DNA from: Pseudoneurospora amorphoporcata
Taxonomy: Eukaryota; Ascomycota; Sordariomycetes; Sordariales; Sordariaceae
Length of the DNA stretch: 64,000 bases
Direction of reading: 5' to 3'
NCBI GenBank assembly: GCA_033297205.1
Contig: MU859159.1
Location: 62,001 to 126,000 of the forward strand
Shown: positions 23,101 through 36,900 of the stretch, in pieces
Numbering within the stretch: the stretch's first letter is position 1
Layout: the number at the start of each line of letters is the position of its first letter
Position numbers and translations under genes: made by a program
The notes under the pieces: model-generated
The model's input: the letters and a program-made list of their open reading frames with translations, nothing else
Told to the model about the DNA's origin: nothing
The model's database searches: none

Positions 23101-24677
23101 CATCTCTTTGGTAGTTATGTAATTTGGGGAATATGAAACTTTTAAGAAGTTATGCTTCTTGCGTAGAATTCGCAAGTGGCCGGAGACTTCTGAACCCATA
23201 CTGATTGGAACTGGATGCAGTTAGACTCGCGGGTTCGGTTACTTGCTTGGTCGTTTGCAGGCAGTGAACCCTACCTTCACATCATACACTCTCACCAATC
23301 ATCGTGATGGTGGGAAGACAACATCATGATCCATCTTCTTTTTGGTTGATAACCGTTGAAGATATGGGAGGCAGAGAGGAATTCGATTCTTGGTTCATAC
23401 CAGCAGTCTTTCCTAAACCCGTAATCTCCGTTTCCTACCACGTCCTCATTGCCTCGCTTCTCGCCTTACCCCCTAGCGAATTGATATTGCAACTGTCCAG
23501 AGTTGGGACGGATATACCGCACGAGCATATCTGCTATTCCTTCCCAATCAATGTGTGAAACCCTCCAAGTACAAAATGGTCTATATTGTTCAACCCGATT
23601 GCTTAAATTAGAAAGGCCGTCAATCATTATTACCCAGCCAGTAATCGCACACGATCAAGTAGTTCCATGTATGGTATCTTGCACGGCAGACACTAGACGG
23701 AAAATAGCAAAGCAAGAGCATCTCACCTCATTTCATGTTAGCTGCCTTGGCGAAGCTATAGGCGTGTACCACGATATCATTGAAGATTAGAACACGGGAC
23801 TTGCTTGACGCCGTTGTTTATATGAGAATTGTGAAGACGGGAAACACGGAAATGAGCGTCATCAAAAATGGCCGATAGAGTTCAAGACTGACCAGATCTA
23901 GAAGCCCGGTCAGACAAGCCGGGACTCTCCGAACAGCCCTGTCATGTCCGTTAAGTTATGCATGCAAATGTATGTAAAGGGCCTAGTGGTGTGAGCATAT
24001 CATGTTATTTTCTTGCCTGCTGTTGCCACCTGTTGCTGCTGCTGTTCGTGAGGAAGGAAGGAAGGAAGGAGACCCTTCCACAACTTCTCATTTTCGGTCC
24101 CATCGTCCATTTCCCTGTCCGACATAAAGTTCAAGCTCCTCTTTGGAACCTGACCCCGGCCCTTTTGAATACGATCCACGGGATGTGGATACGGTGTGTT
24201 GCAGATGAAGCAGAAGGTAAACACATATGTACCAAATGAATTGTGTACAGACGAAACTACCTAGATGTGGAACTGCCGCTCTTTCGCTTTTCCTTGACAA
24301 CCGTGACTTGGTTCATGCCTATCAGTCTTGGACCCAGTAAGTAGTTCAATGATTTTTGTATTTCCGCCCGTGATAGCCCTTGAAGTTGGCACGTGGTTGG
24401 GTTTGTTCGCTTCATCGACAAAGCCCGTAACAGTTCAATTTAAGCTTGCGTGTAATCTTCGAACTTACTATATCCATGCTCCAGCTCTCCCCTTTCTTTT
24501 CGTTTTTATCAGATGGGAGAATATGTCCATTTTCCGTCAGTCGGCCGGAGAAGTCCTTGTCCACCCACACCTTCCCCATCGTCACTCCTTTTGGGTAGCA
24601 CCTTCCTCCTTTTCAGCCTACCGAGTGAGAAGAAGTTTTTCTTCCTTCCAAATACCTCAGTGTCTCTTTCATTCATA

Positions 24678-24717
24678 ACACACACACACACACATACATA
24701 CATACACACATCAGTTA
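24678..24717. repeat. (CA)n/(CATA)n microsatellite
   Basis: A run of CA with interspersed ACATACATACAT. It lies about 340 bases beyond the 3' end of the kinase coding region. Confidence 0.8.
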
Positions 24718-25054
24718 CACACCATCACAGCCCATCAATCACACAACGCTTCATTTGCACACAACATACACAAGTCAACAACACACACTTCAACACAAAA
24801 CATGTGAAAAAAGAATTTCCGAATGATAATGGATGGTAGATGATACAGCCCCTTGTTGGTTGACTAATGTTAACCGCCCCCAATCCCCAATAACGCCGCG
24901 CTTTGGATAAATACATGTATGACCAGAGACTCCAAGGAAACAACCCGTAAAAATAAGGATAAATGTGTGGATAACGATGTGATGTATTGTTATCTCTAGC
25001 TGGCGTAGGCTGAGAATTGGTCAAGCTCGACTGCGCTTCTGCGCACTAAAGCAT

Positions 25055-28000
25055 CTACTGATCCAACGACCGGGAAAGTGGCCGAGGGGTAGGCTCTTCA
25101 TCTGCTTCGTTGGCCTCTTCCTCCAGCTTTGGCAACGACAGTGAGCGAGGTGTTTCATGGACGTAAAAGCTGTGCTTGACCTCTGTCTCCGGTCTGAGAT
25201 CAGGAGGCGTCGTGACAGTAGCGGCAGCGGCTCCCTCGTCTGCGACAGCTGTGTTTAGGGCCAATGTCGCCTCTGCGGTGTCAACGACCAGGGGGGCAAG
25301 TTCGATCTGGACATCGGTGATCGGAGTGACAACCTGGACTGTCGGTGGTCCGAGCGTAGCGCTGCTGGTGCTCTCAGAGTCAGCGGCAGTTATGCTATCA
25401 TGACTGTTTGCCCGCATCATTTCTATCCCCAGCTTCGACGACGGTAATGTGGACTTGGGGCGATGGTGCTTGGAAGGGTGCGGTTCCTGTCCGGAATGCG
25501 CCTGGCCAGCAGCACCAAGCTCTTCATCCTCGTCATCGGCAGAGTCTATGCAGCCCTCAAGCCTGCGCTTCTCGATGGAGTCTCGCCTCGCTCTCAGCTT
25601 CTCGAGTGAGCGCTGTGGCACTGGACCTCTCGTTTTGCCTACCAAGTGCTCCATCTGCGCTGGTGCGGACTGCTGCGTGACTAATGGTGCGTGTACGGGT
25701 GGTTTGGATCCATCATTGCCGGTACCCAGAACCTCCTCTGGACCCGAGATACCGAGCCCACCTTCACTCCAGTCACCAGTGGTCTTGCGGCTCACGACTA
25801 CAGGAATGTCGTCTGTTGCAACTGATTCGGAGTCACCGAATGTTGAACAAGTTGACTCCTCCCTGACGCTGCCACCAGAGTGAACTGTATACTTCGAAGA
25901 GCCGGATGCGGATACGGGGCTATCTTCCAGGCGCAGGCTCTCTTGTCGAAGGCCAGATGGAATAGGGGGCGGCAAGCCCAGCGACAACATCTGGGCCTGG
26001 CCAGGCGAAGCGGGCTTCCATTGGCAGAAATTACTCAGGACCTCACTCAACTTCGAAGAACTGATTGGCTTCTCTATAAGCGAATCGAAGTAATGCGGAG
26101 CGTGAAGTTCCTTAAGATACGCCGTGATAGCAACGATAGGGGTATGGTGATTTTTGTTCTTCGTTTCGCGCACCATTCGGGCGACGTCGGAGCCGTTGAT
26201 TACCGGTAGCTTGAACTCCATGAAGATGATATCGAACTTGATGTCGCTCAAAGCATATCGACAGGCTTCCTGGCCCGTTGATGCCGAAATCGTCCGACAG
26301 CGTAGCTTTTCCAAAAGCTTCTCCATCACCATGCGAGAGACCGGGTGGTCTTCGCAGATCAGCACATCTAGCGGTCGGAACATGGGTCCATCCAAAACCT
26401 GCGACATCCGTCTGGAGCTTTGACGCCGACGCTGTACTCGAAGAAGCGCATTTGCCTTATCGCCTTCAGTGTCGGATGACGATGGCGACATATCGAAGAC
26501 CTGACTCCTGCGCTTATGATGAGCCAGAATGTCGGTAGATATCGGACTGCCATTGCCTTCTTGAGAGCCGACAGTCAGGGAGCGAGCACGACCTGTAGCT
26601 GGGCCGCTAGTATTGCGAGGACTTGACATCAAAGTGTGTCCAGTAACAGTCTTCTGAGGGGAAGTAGGCAAGGGGGGCAAAATGAGCCGCCCGTTCGACG
26701 GGGAAGACGCAGAAATCGTCGTGGCCGCCTTGTGGAAAGTAGGTGGCACACGTGTTCCTTCCACCACAGGTTGGCTTGAAGATCCTGATTGGTGCGAAAG
26801 GCTGGACGAGTTACTGGACGCCTTGCGTCGACTCTCCACGCCCTGGCCAGCCACAAACGACACAAGGAGGGGTGAGGAAGGTTGTGAAGCTCTGTTTGGA
26901 GAGTTCGAATGACCAACACCAGAAGGTGACTGGGGACGCTGAGATGCTTTGGCAGCAGACAGCGTCCTTTGCACCGGGTTGGCGATTACTGGACTGCCTT
27001 CCAAGGCTCCAATCTGACCAGGAGTGCTGATAGAGCTCAATGCCGCAGGACTAATGGGCTTGGTCTGAGACTCCGCAGCCTCTGCCCGTAGTCTTTGAAT
27101 GACATCCTTGTTCGCTTTTTCAAGAACAGCCAGGTTTTTGAACGAAAAGTTCCCGAAATCATCGGCAGCAACTGGCTCGCTCAAGCGTCTGCTCTTCAAG
27201 TCACGAACATGCGGGGGGATATGAAGCGGCATCAAACCTCGCTTCACGGTGTTGATGTTGGAGTTGACCTGGGACCTAACCTTTGCCAACGCATCATGCG
27301 GTCGGTCATGGTAATCAGATGGTGGGGCTGAATTAGGAGGTGAAGACTGGTCTTCCATTTCCTCAGCAAATGACTGGAGGACTGCACCACGTGAATCAAA
27401 GTATTCCGTGTCTTCTGGATGCTCCGGTTGGGGAACAAATTGAGCATCATCTTGCAACAATGTATCCCAATTGACACCCTCAAACCACGGGTGGCTGCGA
27501 ATTTCCTCGCCTCCTGACTGAAACTTGTCATCCTGGTTCGCCCCAAGCCGCTGATGAGGATCCGAGCACAACAACTTGTTGATTAGATCTTTGGCCTCTG
27601 GGGAAATTTCCATGTCACTGTCATCAGGAAACTCCAATCTACGAGCCAGGATGTTCTCAAAGACCTGTTCCGCCTCAGGCGCATGGAATGGGGGGATTCC
27701 ATACAGAAACTCGTACATGATGCACCCAACGGACCACCAATCACTTGTCTCGTCTTGCGGCTCTCCCCTGATGGTTTCTGGGGCAAGGTAGTCGGGTGTT
27801 CCGACGAACCGGCGATTTGTATCCTCAGGATCGAAAAGCGCCCAATTCGGCGGGGGCATATGGGGTTGTTGTGGAGGTGTGCCTCTGTTGGCGTCGATGC
27901 TGCTTTGCGTGGTTGCGTGAGAGAGCGAGACAAAGTCGGGAGATGCACCCTCGTCAGCTTCGCTACGCTCGCCAGGAGACTGCACGGCTTGAGGCGGAAC

Positions 28001-30998
28001 GGAATGTGTGTCGTTCAAGGACAGATTTGGAAGCATATGCGACAGTGCCTCGCTACCCCCACTGTCACTGCGGTGTGCGGATAACCGCCGAGGTTCCTGA
28101 GATAACACCCCGAGGTTGAAATATGACGGCTGTCCTAGGCTGGCACCATAGTCGCTCGGCGTCATTTGGGGAGTCGAGAGAGGGGAAGGGTTGCGGGCAT
28201 GAACGTCGAGAGAAGTGGAACGAGATGACGCGATCGAGGAGGACCGAACAAATGGGCCTTGCTTGAGCAAGTCCGGAGCTGCGTCGGCGCCATTGTTGAG
28301 AGCACGCTTCTGTCGACCAATAAGACCCATGCGCGAGAGGCCAAAGTCAGTCAACTTCAAATGTCCCTTTTGATCAATAAGCAGGTTATCGGGCTTCAGG
28401 TCACGGTGAACGATGCCCCGACTGTGGAGGTGTTCGACACCGAGGATAACCTCACCGAGATACTTCTTGACCCAGTCTTCGGGAAGACCTCCCAATACTT
28501 TGATCAGTGACGCGCAGTCGCCACCATTCAGATATTCCATCACCAGGTAGAGGTAATCCTTGCTCGAAAACGTCCAGTACAGCTTTGCCACAAAGTCGCT
28601 TTCGCCCTGCCACATCATGATGGCGCGTTCTGCCTTGACATTGGTGACCTGGTTCTTGGCTACCATGTCGGCCTTCTTCAAGACCTTGATCGCAAAGTAC
28701 TCGCCGGTCGACTTTTTCTTGGATAGATAGACGCTTCCGAAAGCACCCTTGCTGATGGGTTTGATAATTTCGAAGTCCTTGATCGATGGGGGGACTGCTT
28801 TGGCTTGCGGAGCGCTAACGACCGCGCTCAGACGGGGCGATGGTGGAGGTTTGAGACCAAGTTCTCCGGTTGATGCGGACACGGCTGCTGAAGATTGTCG
28901 CCGGTGATGATGAATACTGGGAGGGTTAGGGGAAGTAAACTCACTGCTCGGCAGCATCGGTGATGCCTCGGGCGAAACCAGGCTATCAGAAGGAAACGGT
29001 AGATTGCGCGGTTTGTGAAGTCGGAGGGGTGAAGAGGGTGGTCCGTTTCGAGACGGAGATTCTTGTCTTCGAGGGGATATCGTTCCTGGAAGAATGAGAC
29101 TCCTTCGCTGGTGTTGCCGTGAACTGGCATGCCGGCGAAGGTCACTAAACTCGGACAGCGGCGATTCCGTTCGGGTCGGCATCCTCGAGGCAACAGATGA
29201 GGATCTGACGCTTCCGCCATCGCTATCGCCAGCATCACTTTCCAAAAGCATGGATTCTCGTCTCGATTGGGTTGCGCTGGTCAGGTTTCCAAGTGTACCC
29301 CGATTGGATCGAGGCGTAGGGCACCCCCCTGGGCTACTGGATCGCGTAGACTTAATCGACATTGACAATCGGCGGCTGAGGCGATCTCCCGAAACGTCAG
29401 CCTTTTCCAACGCCATTGCAAGTGTCGAAGGAGCATCGAAGGACCCGGGGAATATCCCCTCCTCATGGGCAGGCGTCGCTTCTTCGTCCTCGGTCTGCTG
29501 CTCAAACTCCTCCTCTTCCTCCTCTTCAGTCGAGTCACTGAGTCGACCAGCGGCTATCTTGGCAGCCCTGCGCATAGCCTCATCAATGCAATCCTGTACC
29601 ATGATGGCAAATTCGATACGAATTCTCTCGGCATATTCAAGAATCCTGCGATGGCGGAATACGGCTTCAACCTTGGCCTTAGCAACGGTCTCCGTATCAG
29701 CACATAGCAGTGCAAGACCTTGTTCTTGCTCGAGTGTGTTCGTGCCAGGCGTTTCCCATTGCATCACCTGGGAAATACGGCCCTCTGACTGGGGCGACTG
29801 TGTACGAAATTCGGCCGGGTTTTGTGTAGACTCCTTGATGGCAGGGGTGCTGATCTCGATCGCGGTGTCGCATAAATCGAGGAGCAGCTCAACAATCCGG
29901 GCTTGTGGCCGACGGATAGCAAAAGATCTGGCCCTCGAATGTCCGAATCCGGATGATCTGTCCCTCGACCGACCAGAGTTCGAACTTGGTGATGATGTCC
30001 CGGGGGACGATGTCGTCGATGTCGGAGGACCAATAGGCATGCCTTTGTACTCGGCAATCGGCAAATTGGCCGGGTCTCCAATCAAAGTGCGGCTATGACG
30101 CGCCTCGAGGGCGTCGAGAACTTTGACGATGGCGTGACGGTGATCGATCAAGCTTTCCTGGGTCATCTGGACATCCATTTCCGCGCGATGCTCCTGTAGA
30201 CACAAATCGGTGTGCTTTTCGAACCACCAAGGCGGAATCTGGCGTTCGCAAATGCGGCAGAGCACTGGTGCTGGTGGAGGATGGCCATTCGGGTCATCTA
30301 GTCCGGACTCTGCAAGTTGGGTAAGATAGCTAGCCAGAACTTCAGCTCCTGAGCCGAGGGATTCTACGATGAAGGCTGGTAGATCGATTTTGATCTCTCG
30401 CGGTGCTACCCACGGCCGGATCATCCACATGGTCTATGAAGAAAGATGGAGTTAGAATTGATTGGTAAGAACAAGGACCATTGCCTGTTCCTTTAACACA
30501 TATACGCCTCGTAAAACATGAATAAAGTTCACTTACATGACTGTCCTTGCCAGAGGCACCATCGTAGACCATGATACCTTGTGCCTCCACGTCGATAATT
30601 GTCGGCTCCCCTACTGACTCGAGGGGGAGTAGCCGGGACAATGGGCCGACCATGACAGCAAAGCGGATAAACTTTGATTTCGAGTCGTCCCTTTGCATGC
30701 TTTCGATAACATCCGCAAATATGGATTTATTGTCGCTGACGATCAGATCTGCAATAGCAGTTCCCGTGACTTCTTCGGGTTGGGTTCCAACCACATCAAC
30801 CCACGAAGGGCTAACCCATCGGATGGTACCGTCCAGGTTGAGGTCCATGATGACGTTGAGGGTCTGTTCGGCGGCCTCTCGAAGGTCCTCCCTCTCCTCG
30901 CGGATATTCTCGCTGAGTGATCGCTCCATCTTGCCAGCCCTGAGCGACGATACGGCCGGCGGAGCCAGCAGGCTCGGGGCCTTTGGTTGTTCCTCCAT
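25055..30998 (-). CDS. rim15: Rim15/Greatwall-type PAS kinase with receiver domain
   Basis: AGC-family Ser/Thr kinase of the Rim15 type. In yeast it acts downstream of TOR/PKA in quiescence and stress and phosphorylates endosulfines to restrain PP2A. Exons are 30998-30537 and 30433-25055 (1946 aa), with a GTAAGT donor and CATAG acceptor. In order: a PAS-like region (about 44-150, LNVIMDLNLDGTIRWVSPSW); the Rim15 zinc finger Cys213-x2-Cys216-x11-His228-x3-Cys232; Ser-rich linkers; the kinase from about 708 (GAFGSV loop, VHRDLKPDNLLID, LTDFGLSRMG) with about 180 residues inserted before FVGTPDYLAPETI (about 1031); and a receiver domain at about 1505-1625. Its usual phospho-Asp is Glu (FMEFKLP, about 1560), while ICEDHP and EKPIS remain. 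The PAS reading frame stays open upstream of the chosen ATG to a CCCTAACATCATACCAG acceptor at about 31045, so one or more 5' exons may exist and the true start may be further upstream. Confidence 0.93.
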
Positions 30999-33900
30999 GA
31001 TGACTGAGTTGGACGACGGGGAGGTCAGGTTATTGTAGGACCATCTGGTATGATGTTAGGGTGAGACGATAGTGGTAGGCAGGGCACGAGTATTTCGGCG
31101 GAGGACGCGGCGGCGGGCAAAGTTCCGTGGAAAAGGGGTTCGGGACACTGAGGAGGTGGAAGCTGAGGCTTGACTCGTATGGTTGGCGTACGTGCTTCTC
31201 GTTGTCTTTGTCGAAGGATGTCCGGGGTGGAGCCGGGGGCTGTCTGGCAGACGTGCCAGAGCTAGAGCGCAGCAGGAGCCTGAGACATAATGTGTGTTCT
31301 TGGCCTGAGAGTGTCGCCGTCGTCTAGTGCACAGGGTATTATTCTGTCGGATTAGGTGGGCTGGGGGTTCGTGCTCGTGGCCGGGTCGTGGCTGTCGTCG
31401 TGGTCGGGTAGGGTAGGAGGTGAGGTGTCGATGAACCGTGGTTGTTGGGCCAGCGCCGGTGCAGGTTACAGCAGCAGGACGTATGGGAACCGGGACCGGG
31501 CGGGCAATGGACCGACTGATGTAGACCGTCTTGCGTCGGATGCACTACACGTATGTAGGCTCGCTCAGCACGTGAAGGTGGAAGAGGCAGTTACCTATCG
31601 TACGGACTGCAGAAATCGTGCAAAGAATGGACTGAGTGGTGGTCGTCGTTGACTTAGACAGGGCAGCGACACCACTTGCTGGAACGAACAGGGGTTGGAG
31701 GAAAGTGTGGAAAGTGAGAGTGCGGTCAATTTTGGGCAAGCGAGACGAAGCTTCGATTGGAAGATTGGAAGATTGCGAGGGTAGCGTTGATAAGATAGGC
31801 GCCGATTCCGTGCTCCGTGATCCGAGATCGAGTTTCCGTGCTGTGGGACAAGTCCCAAGGGCAGTTGAGGAATGTACGAAAGACAGAATCAATGGGGGGC
31901 AATGGCCCGATGATGGACGTTGTCGATGTCGTCGTCGGAGTCGTCAAGCCGTCGCAAGGATGTGCCCAGGACGGAGGTGGACTCTGGTGGACTTGGTGCA
32001 GTGGTGCTGCTTGGAACAGTTCACTGTTCCCGATGGACTCCAGCTGCTGCCGCGGACACTCCGCGGTGGTAGTAAGGTACTTACCTTAGTGTTGCCGTGG
32101 ACCCGTCCACTGCAAGTGCGAAAAGGTGGCCGCCCACTGCCGTCGTGACTCGCTCGAGTGGAGCCGGCCCGTGGTTCCAGAATGGAAAGCTAAAGTGGGG
32201 CCCTCTTTGTTTCGCTTCCCGTCCGTGACAGCGGCAGTTTCTCTTTTCTAATGCTCTCCAAACGCCCGACAAGTGAAGTTGGGTACGGGGAAGACAAACT
32301 GAAATGTCATTGACAACAAGAATGGGGAAAAAAGAAGATGTAACGGATACACTACAAGAAATTGAAGATGGGTGGAAGTGGTGGAAAGGGATGGTGACAA
32401 ATCCCAACTTTCCAAGCTTTGGTTCGACCGACTCGTTGATTTACACGGAACAAAACTTTTACTGCGCCTCCCCCCTCGCTCGGTACAAGTGCTGTGCTCT
32501 CGTTTCTTTTTCTGTCCCGGCATTGGAACACCAAGACTCCCAAGAGAACAGCCCAACGGGATCTCTCCAAGCACACCGGTTTTTTTTTTCCCATCACCAC
32601 ATTCACTGCGTGACTACCTGCGCTACGTAGGTATCTACGCACCATCAGTACATATCTACGCACATACGCAACACCCGCAGAGAGCAGCGCGTTTTGAACA
32701 GGGTGCCATCCAATGCTGGGGTGCTTCGAGAGCGGGGGAGATGAGCTCAAAGCTGGCCAATCACACGCTCATCTCCTTCCACTTGGCTGCTTGACGGGAC
32801 ACAATGACGGGACGGGACCTATCATCGACCACACTCTGAGACTCTCTACTACCATTGACCATCCAGAGTCTACGATTCTGGGGTTGACGTCGAGGTTCCG
32901 GAACGAAACCATCAATAGAACCTCTACAGAGAGGGTCAGGGGCTGTTATTTTTTTTATTATTAAATTTTTTGCTGAGGTGGTGGTGCAGGTCACGCTACC
33001 ATCTTACCGGCTACTTCCTCCCACAAACTGACCATCATCGAAAGGTGTTGCTTTCTTCCAGATGATAGAGCCCCTGTTTGGTCCTCTATATGGAGGTTAC
33101 AGGTATACTCTGTATAAAACAGCCAAGCAGAAAACAGGTCATATCATGGTAGGTTTGTACTTTGTTTGCTCGGTCAAAGAAGCTGATCAGTTCGAGTTGT
33201 CATCGCTGATCCAGTCTATAAGGACCGTCGGCTCTGTGCAATTATACTGACTCAACTTTCCATAACTTGCAGATCAAACAGCTTCTCAATTCCCGTCTTG
33301 AATCCTTCGAATGTGGAAAGCTGCACCTTTGGATAATGTCTGATGATTCTAATAAGAGGTAGAAACGAATCTGGCCGGTGCTTGCCGTGGGCGGTGAGAA
33401 AGAGAGTCGCGCCTTCCCCCCAACACCCCCCCCTCCTCCCTCCCCGGGGGTCTACCCCGCCAAATCCCACCAATGTTCAACTATAACTCCGTCTGCGACA
33501 TGGTAAGTTTTCAAGACGGGTCACGTTGTCTTTTACATTTTCACTTCGTTTAGGTATTCCACTTCCCCCAGTCCCCAGCTCCCAGTCCTCAACGATGATT
33601 TCAGCGAAGATCACCGGGATGCCATCAAAAAGGAAAAAGAGGCAAGGTGCAAACACCTGACGTCCCATCACATCTGCATTCGGTCTGCCTGCCTGTCTAT
33701 CTCGACACGGGACCCCTTCGGCAAGCCGGCCATCCCAGGATGAGATACTGCAAGCCAGTTTCACTCTCGCTTCTTCCACTTCCACCGTCTTCTTCCACCC
33801 GCCAGCTTCCACGGCATCGTCGTGTGCGGGGTGGTGGCTTCTGCTGGCTGAGGTGATGCCAACCACCACGTCCTGCATGACGCCGTTGCAAGAATGCCCT

Positions 33901-36900
33901 ACCTATAGGCTCTCGAGCCATGGCACACTTTAGGGACCTTCGGCTTACCAAGTACGTGCCTGTCTGCATGTATCGCGTATGACTTGGACTATCTTAGCGA
34001 ATCGGATCTCGTCGTCCTCAATAACCCTGAGCGACGCAGTACCTTTGCTTGATTGCACCGAGCTCTCCTCTCGACAGTAACCACAAGCCAAGCCGGAGAT
34101 ACCTCCTTTCTATCCATGGCATCCTTTCTTGCGCAGCTTTAGAAAGCCGCCAGAAGGACCCTTCATACTCCCTCTCTCGAGCATAGATAGGTAGGACTGC
34201 TCAACCGTCTGGCCCCTCGCTTCTTCCCGCCGCCAACGGAATTGACGAATCGTCTCCGAGCTGCCTACAAGCGATCTGATAAAAGGGATAGCGGTGACCA
34301 AGCGGCCTCGGAAGCGGCGTTGGATTATGATATTCGATAAGGAATTAATCAATCCCTCTTCGGACTATCAAAGGCCTACCCTCACTGGCCTACCCTTAGT
34401 ACCCTACACTGACAGCATAGCAGTTATATACGTTGAGTACTCCTCGAGAGGCAAGTGATACGAGTTCATGAATCCACAACTCGCCAGTTAGTGGGGGTGT
34501 GAGTGACAGGCCGTATTTCCTCTCAAGACATTGTCTCATTCAGCATTCTAGATCTACGTAACTGTACTCCGCACACTTACATGGCAGTATCTATATATGA
34601 CAGCATGCGGATAGAAACCAGTTGGACTGAACGGACTGATGGACACAGCGTAGGTATCGATTTACCTAACGATGGTCGTCAATTACTCATGTTCTTCTAC
34701 CATCCTAGCTGCAGTCGGCCACGTCTGGTAATGGTGTGTCACTTGTTCGCATTCGAAAAAGCCACCCCAAGAAAAGATCTCGAACGCTTTGGCCTCGCGG
34801 GTTTTCTCCGAACCGAACAGCTGGGGTGTGGGCAAGCCATGCCTCAACTAGGATCAAGGGGATCAAGGACCAACCTGGTGGTAAGAAATTCTGCTGATCC
34901 GTAGCGTAGGCTATACCTACCTAGACAGTCTCGTCGAATTTCATGAAGCAAGACGGTCAAAAACACTCCAAATTTCCTAATCCCAAACCTTGATCACCGT
35001 TCTCAAAAGACACCCCACGTTTTGTAGGGTTACAAAGCATGTTGGAATCCCGTGGGTAGACGAAGTGGCCAGGAGCGAACCAAAGACAAACCTGCGTAGC
35101 AAAAAGAGGACCCGGGTATAACTAAGATGTGCGGACAAGTGATTTCTTTACCACACAACCGGGTTTAAACTTACCAGGTTTTCTAGGTACAGAGCTACAA
35201 CGACCTGACCAATTCGTCTTTGGCCACTTTGACCTGATCAGCGAGCAATATTAATTGCGGGTTGGGCAAACCTAGGTACTAGTCTCTCCTTCGGATGCTT
35301 CCCCGATCCCTTTCCTACTTACACAACGCTGGCTGTGTCGCTCGGGGCAGCACAAAGAAACCAGTCAAGCACACCATACGTTTTCCATCTATGTAAGCAT
35401 GGGGACCACTAGAATTGCACAGACGTTACACTCACTACGCCATAGGCAGGGACGAGGGCTTGAATGGGTGCTACCAAACATGCCCCGCTGAATGAATGGA
35501 TGCCACAGCAATGACGGACAGTCACCGAGGAAAAGGCTGGGTTTGCAACGACAACTCGGTTTTTGTTGCGAAAAGATCATAGCCTAGAGGTACCGTAGGC
35601 GGCCGTTGTGAAGATATGGTTCACACAAAACCACAAATAATCAAGAGGCCACTAACAATGAGAGCTGGCCTCCAATCACTGGAGAAATTGTCTCTTTACT
35701 ACTAAAGAGGAGCAGCATTGGCCCTGCCTCTACTCCCATGGAATGAAGACCGAACTATTGAAGAATCGTCCACAACTACAATCTTGCAGCATCATTATTG
35801 ACTGGCCTGTTCAGATCCACCTTTGGTGACAGAATCATGTTCGAAGGTCTACAGAGGGAAGAAAAGCACCTAATCGAGAAACCGTAAAAAGAGTCCTTCT
35901 TCCGTCCGGACAATATTGCCTGATCGACAAAAACTGGTCATAACAAACGTGAATCAAGACCCACGTTGGCAGATCGACCCAAAGTATGCGATCTACTAGA
36001 CGGGGTTTCACATCGACACTCTCCGGCCATCACTCCCCCGCATACATGAAGAAAGCCCCTTCCCGAAGGAGAGTATGATGAGCGGCTCGCTGGGGAGGAT
36101 CACTGACATACGTGAGTGGGTACGTGATGACCATGTCCTAGCAAGCGAGTTTGTTTGCCAACTCGCCATGGGTCTCAACTAGCAAAGTAACATGCTGAGG
36201 AGGCTGCCGATTGGTGATAAGACGAAGACTTCCGGATTGAAATGCTGTTGTCATATACATCTAACTCAGGGAAGACACTCCAAAAAGAAGCAGTCAACGG
36301 TGCAAGTGCTCATGACATGTAGAAAAAAGAGGTTTCTCTGACAGTGTTGACAGAAGGAGACACTTCAATGTGATGACGACGTTATAGTATGTTGCCCCTT
36401 GAACCAAGTTTTGGTTCTTCGAAGAAGACTGACCTATCATCCAGCTTTTGGATAGCTCCTACTTCTCCCAATGTAATGCGAGTGATACGCATAAATTTCT
36501 CGACTGGTCGAGACTCACACTCGCTCAAGCCCTTCTCTGGATTCAGTTGCAGAGATATATGATCACATACCACCAAAGGGAGAACAAACTTCTGATCCTC
36601 AAGGCGCGCAATAACAGCTCACATTGATGGGCTCAATATTAACAAAATATCGGACTATTGACACATCATGACAAGGGGAAAACGACTCCGTTCTCTGACG
36701 AATTCTACTGTACTTTACGACACATTTCGGGTCTTTTGCTCGGAATATAGCTGGTTACATGGCGAGACGAAGAGTGGATGGAGATACCTAGGGGAGGTGA
36801 AATTAGTTGAAATGCGGCAAGGCGGGATCGTGTCTTTCATGGAAGTCAGAGTCAGGAAAGTCGTGGCTTCCCTCCCTCCAAAGATAGAATGGCAAGTGCA

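Larger units (their letters stand above)
18799..25054. other. 6.3 kb intergenic stretch, no supported gene
   Basis: It lies upstream of the transporter and downstream of the Rim15-like kinase, both on the minus strand. Contents are simple repeats: T48 at 19547-19594, a 15-nt tandem repeat (ACACACGACAAGACG, about 20146-20190), a C run at about 20583, (GGAA)n at about 24055-24072 and (AC)n at about 24678-24717. Open frames are short, on both strands, and without family features. A noncoding transcript could not be detected by eye. Confidence 0.5.

Noticed and set aside
29094..30098. 334-codon + strand open frame opposite the kinase gene
   Set aside because: It lies antisense to conserved kinase coding sequence, and its Ser/Arg-rich translation follows from the sense codons.
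33477..33878. 133-codon minus-strand frame
   Set aside because: No family feature and several competing frames; composition is not clearly coding.
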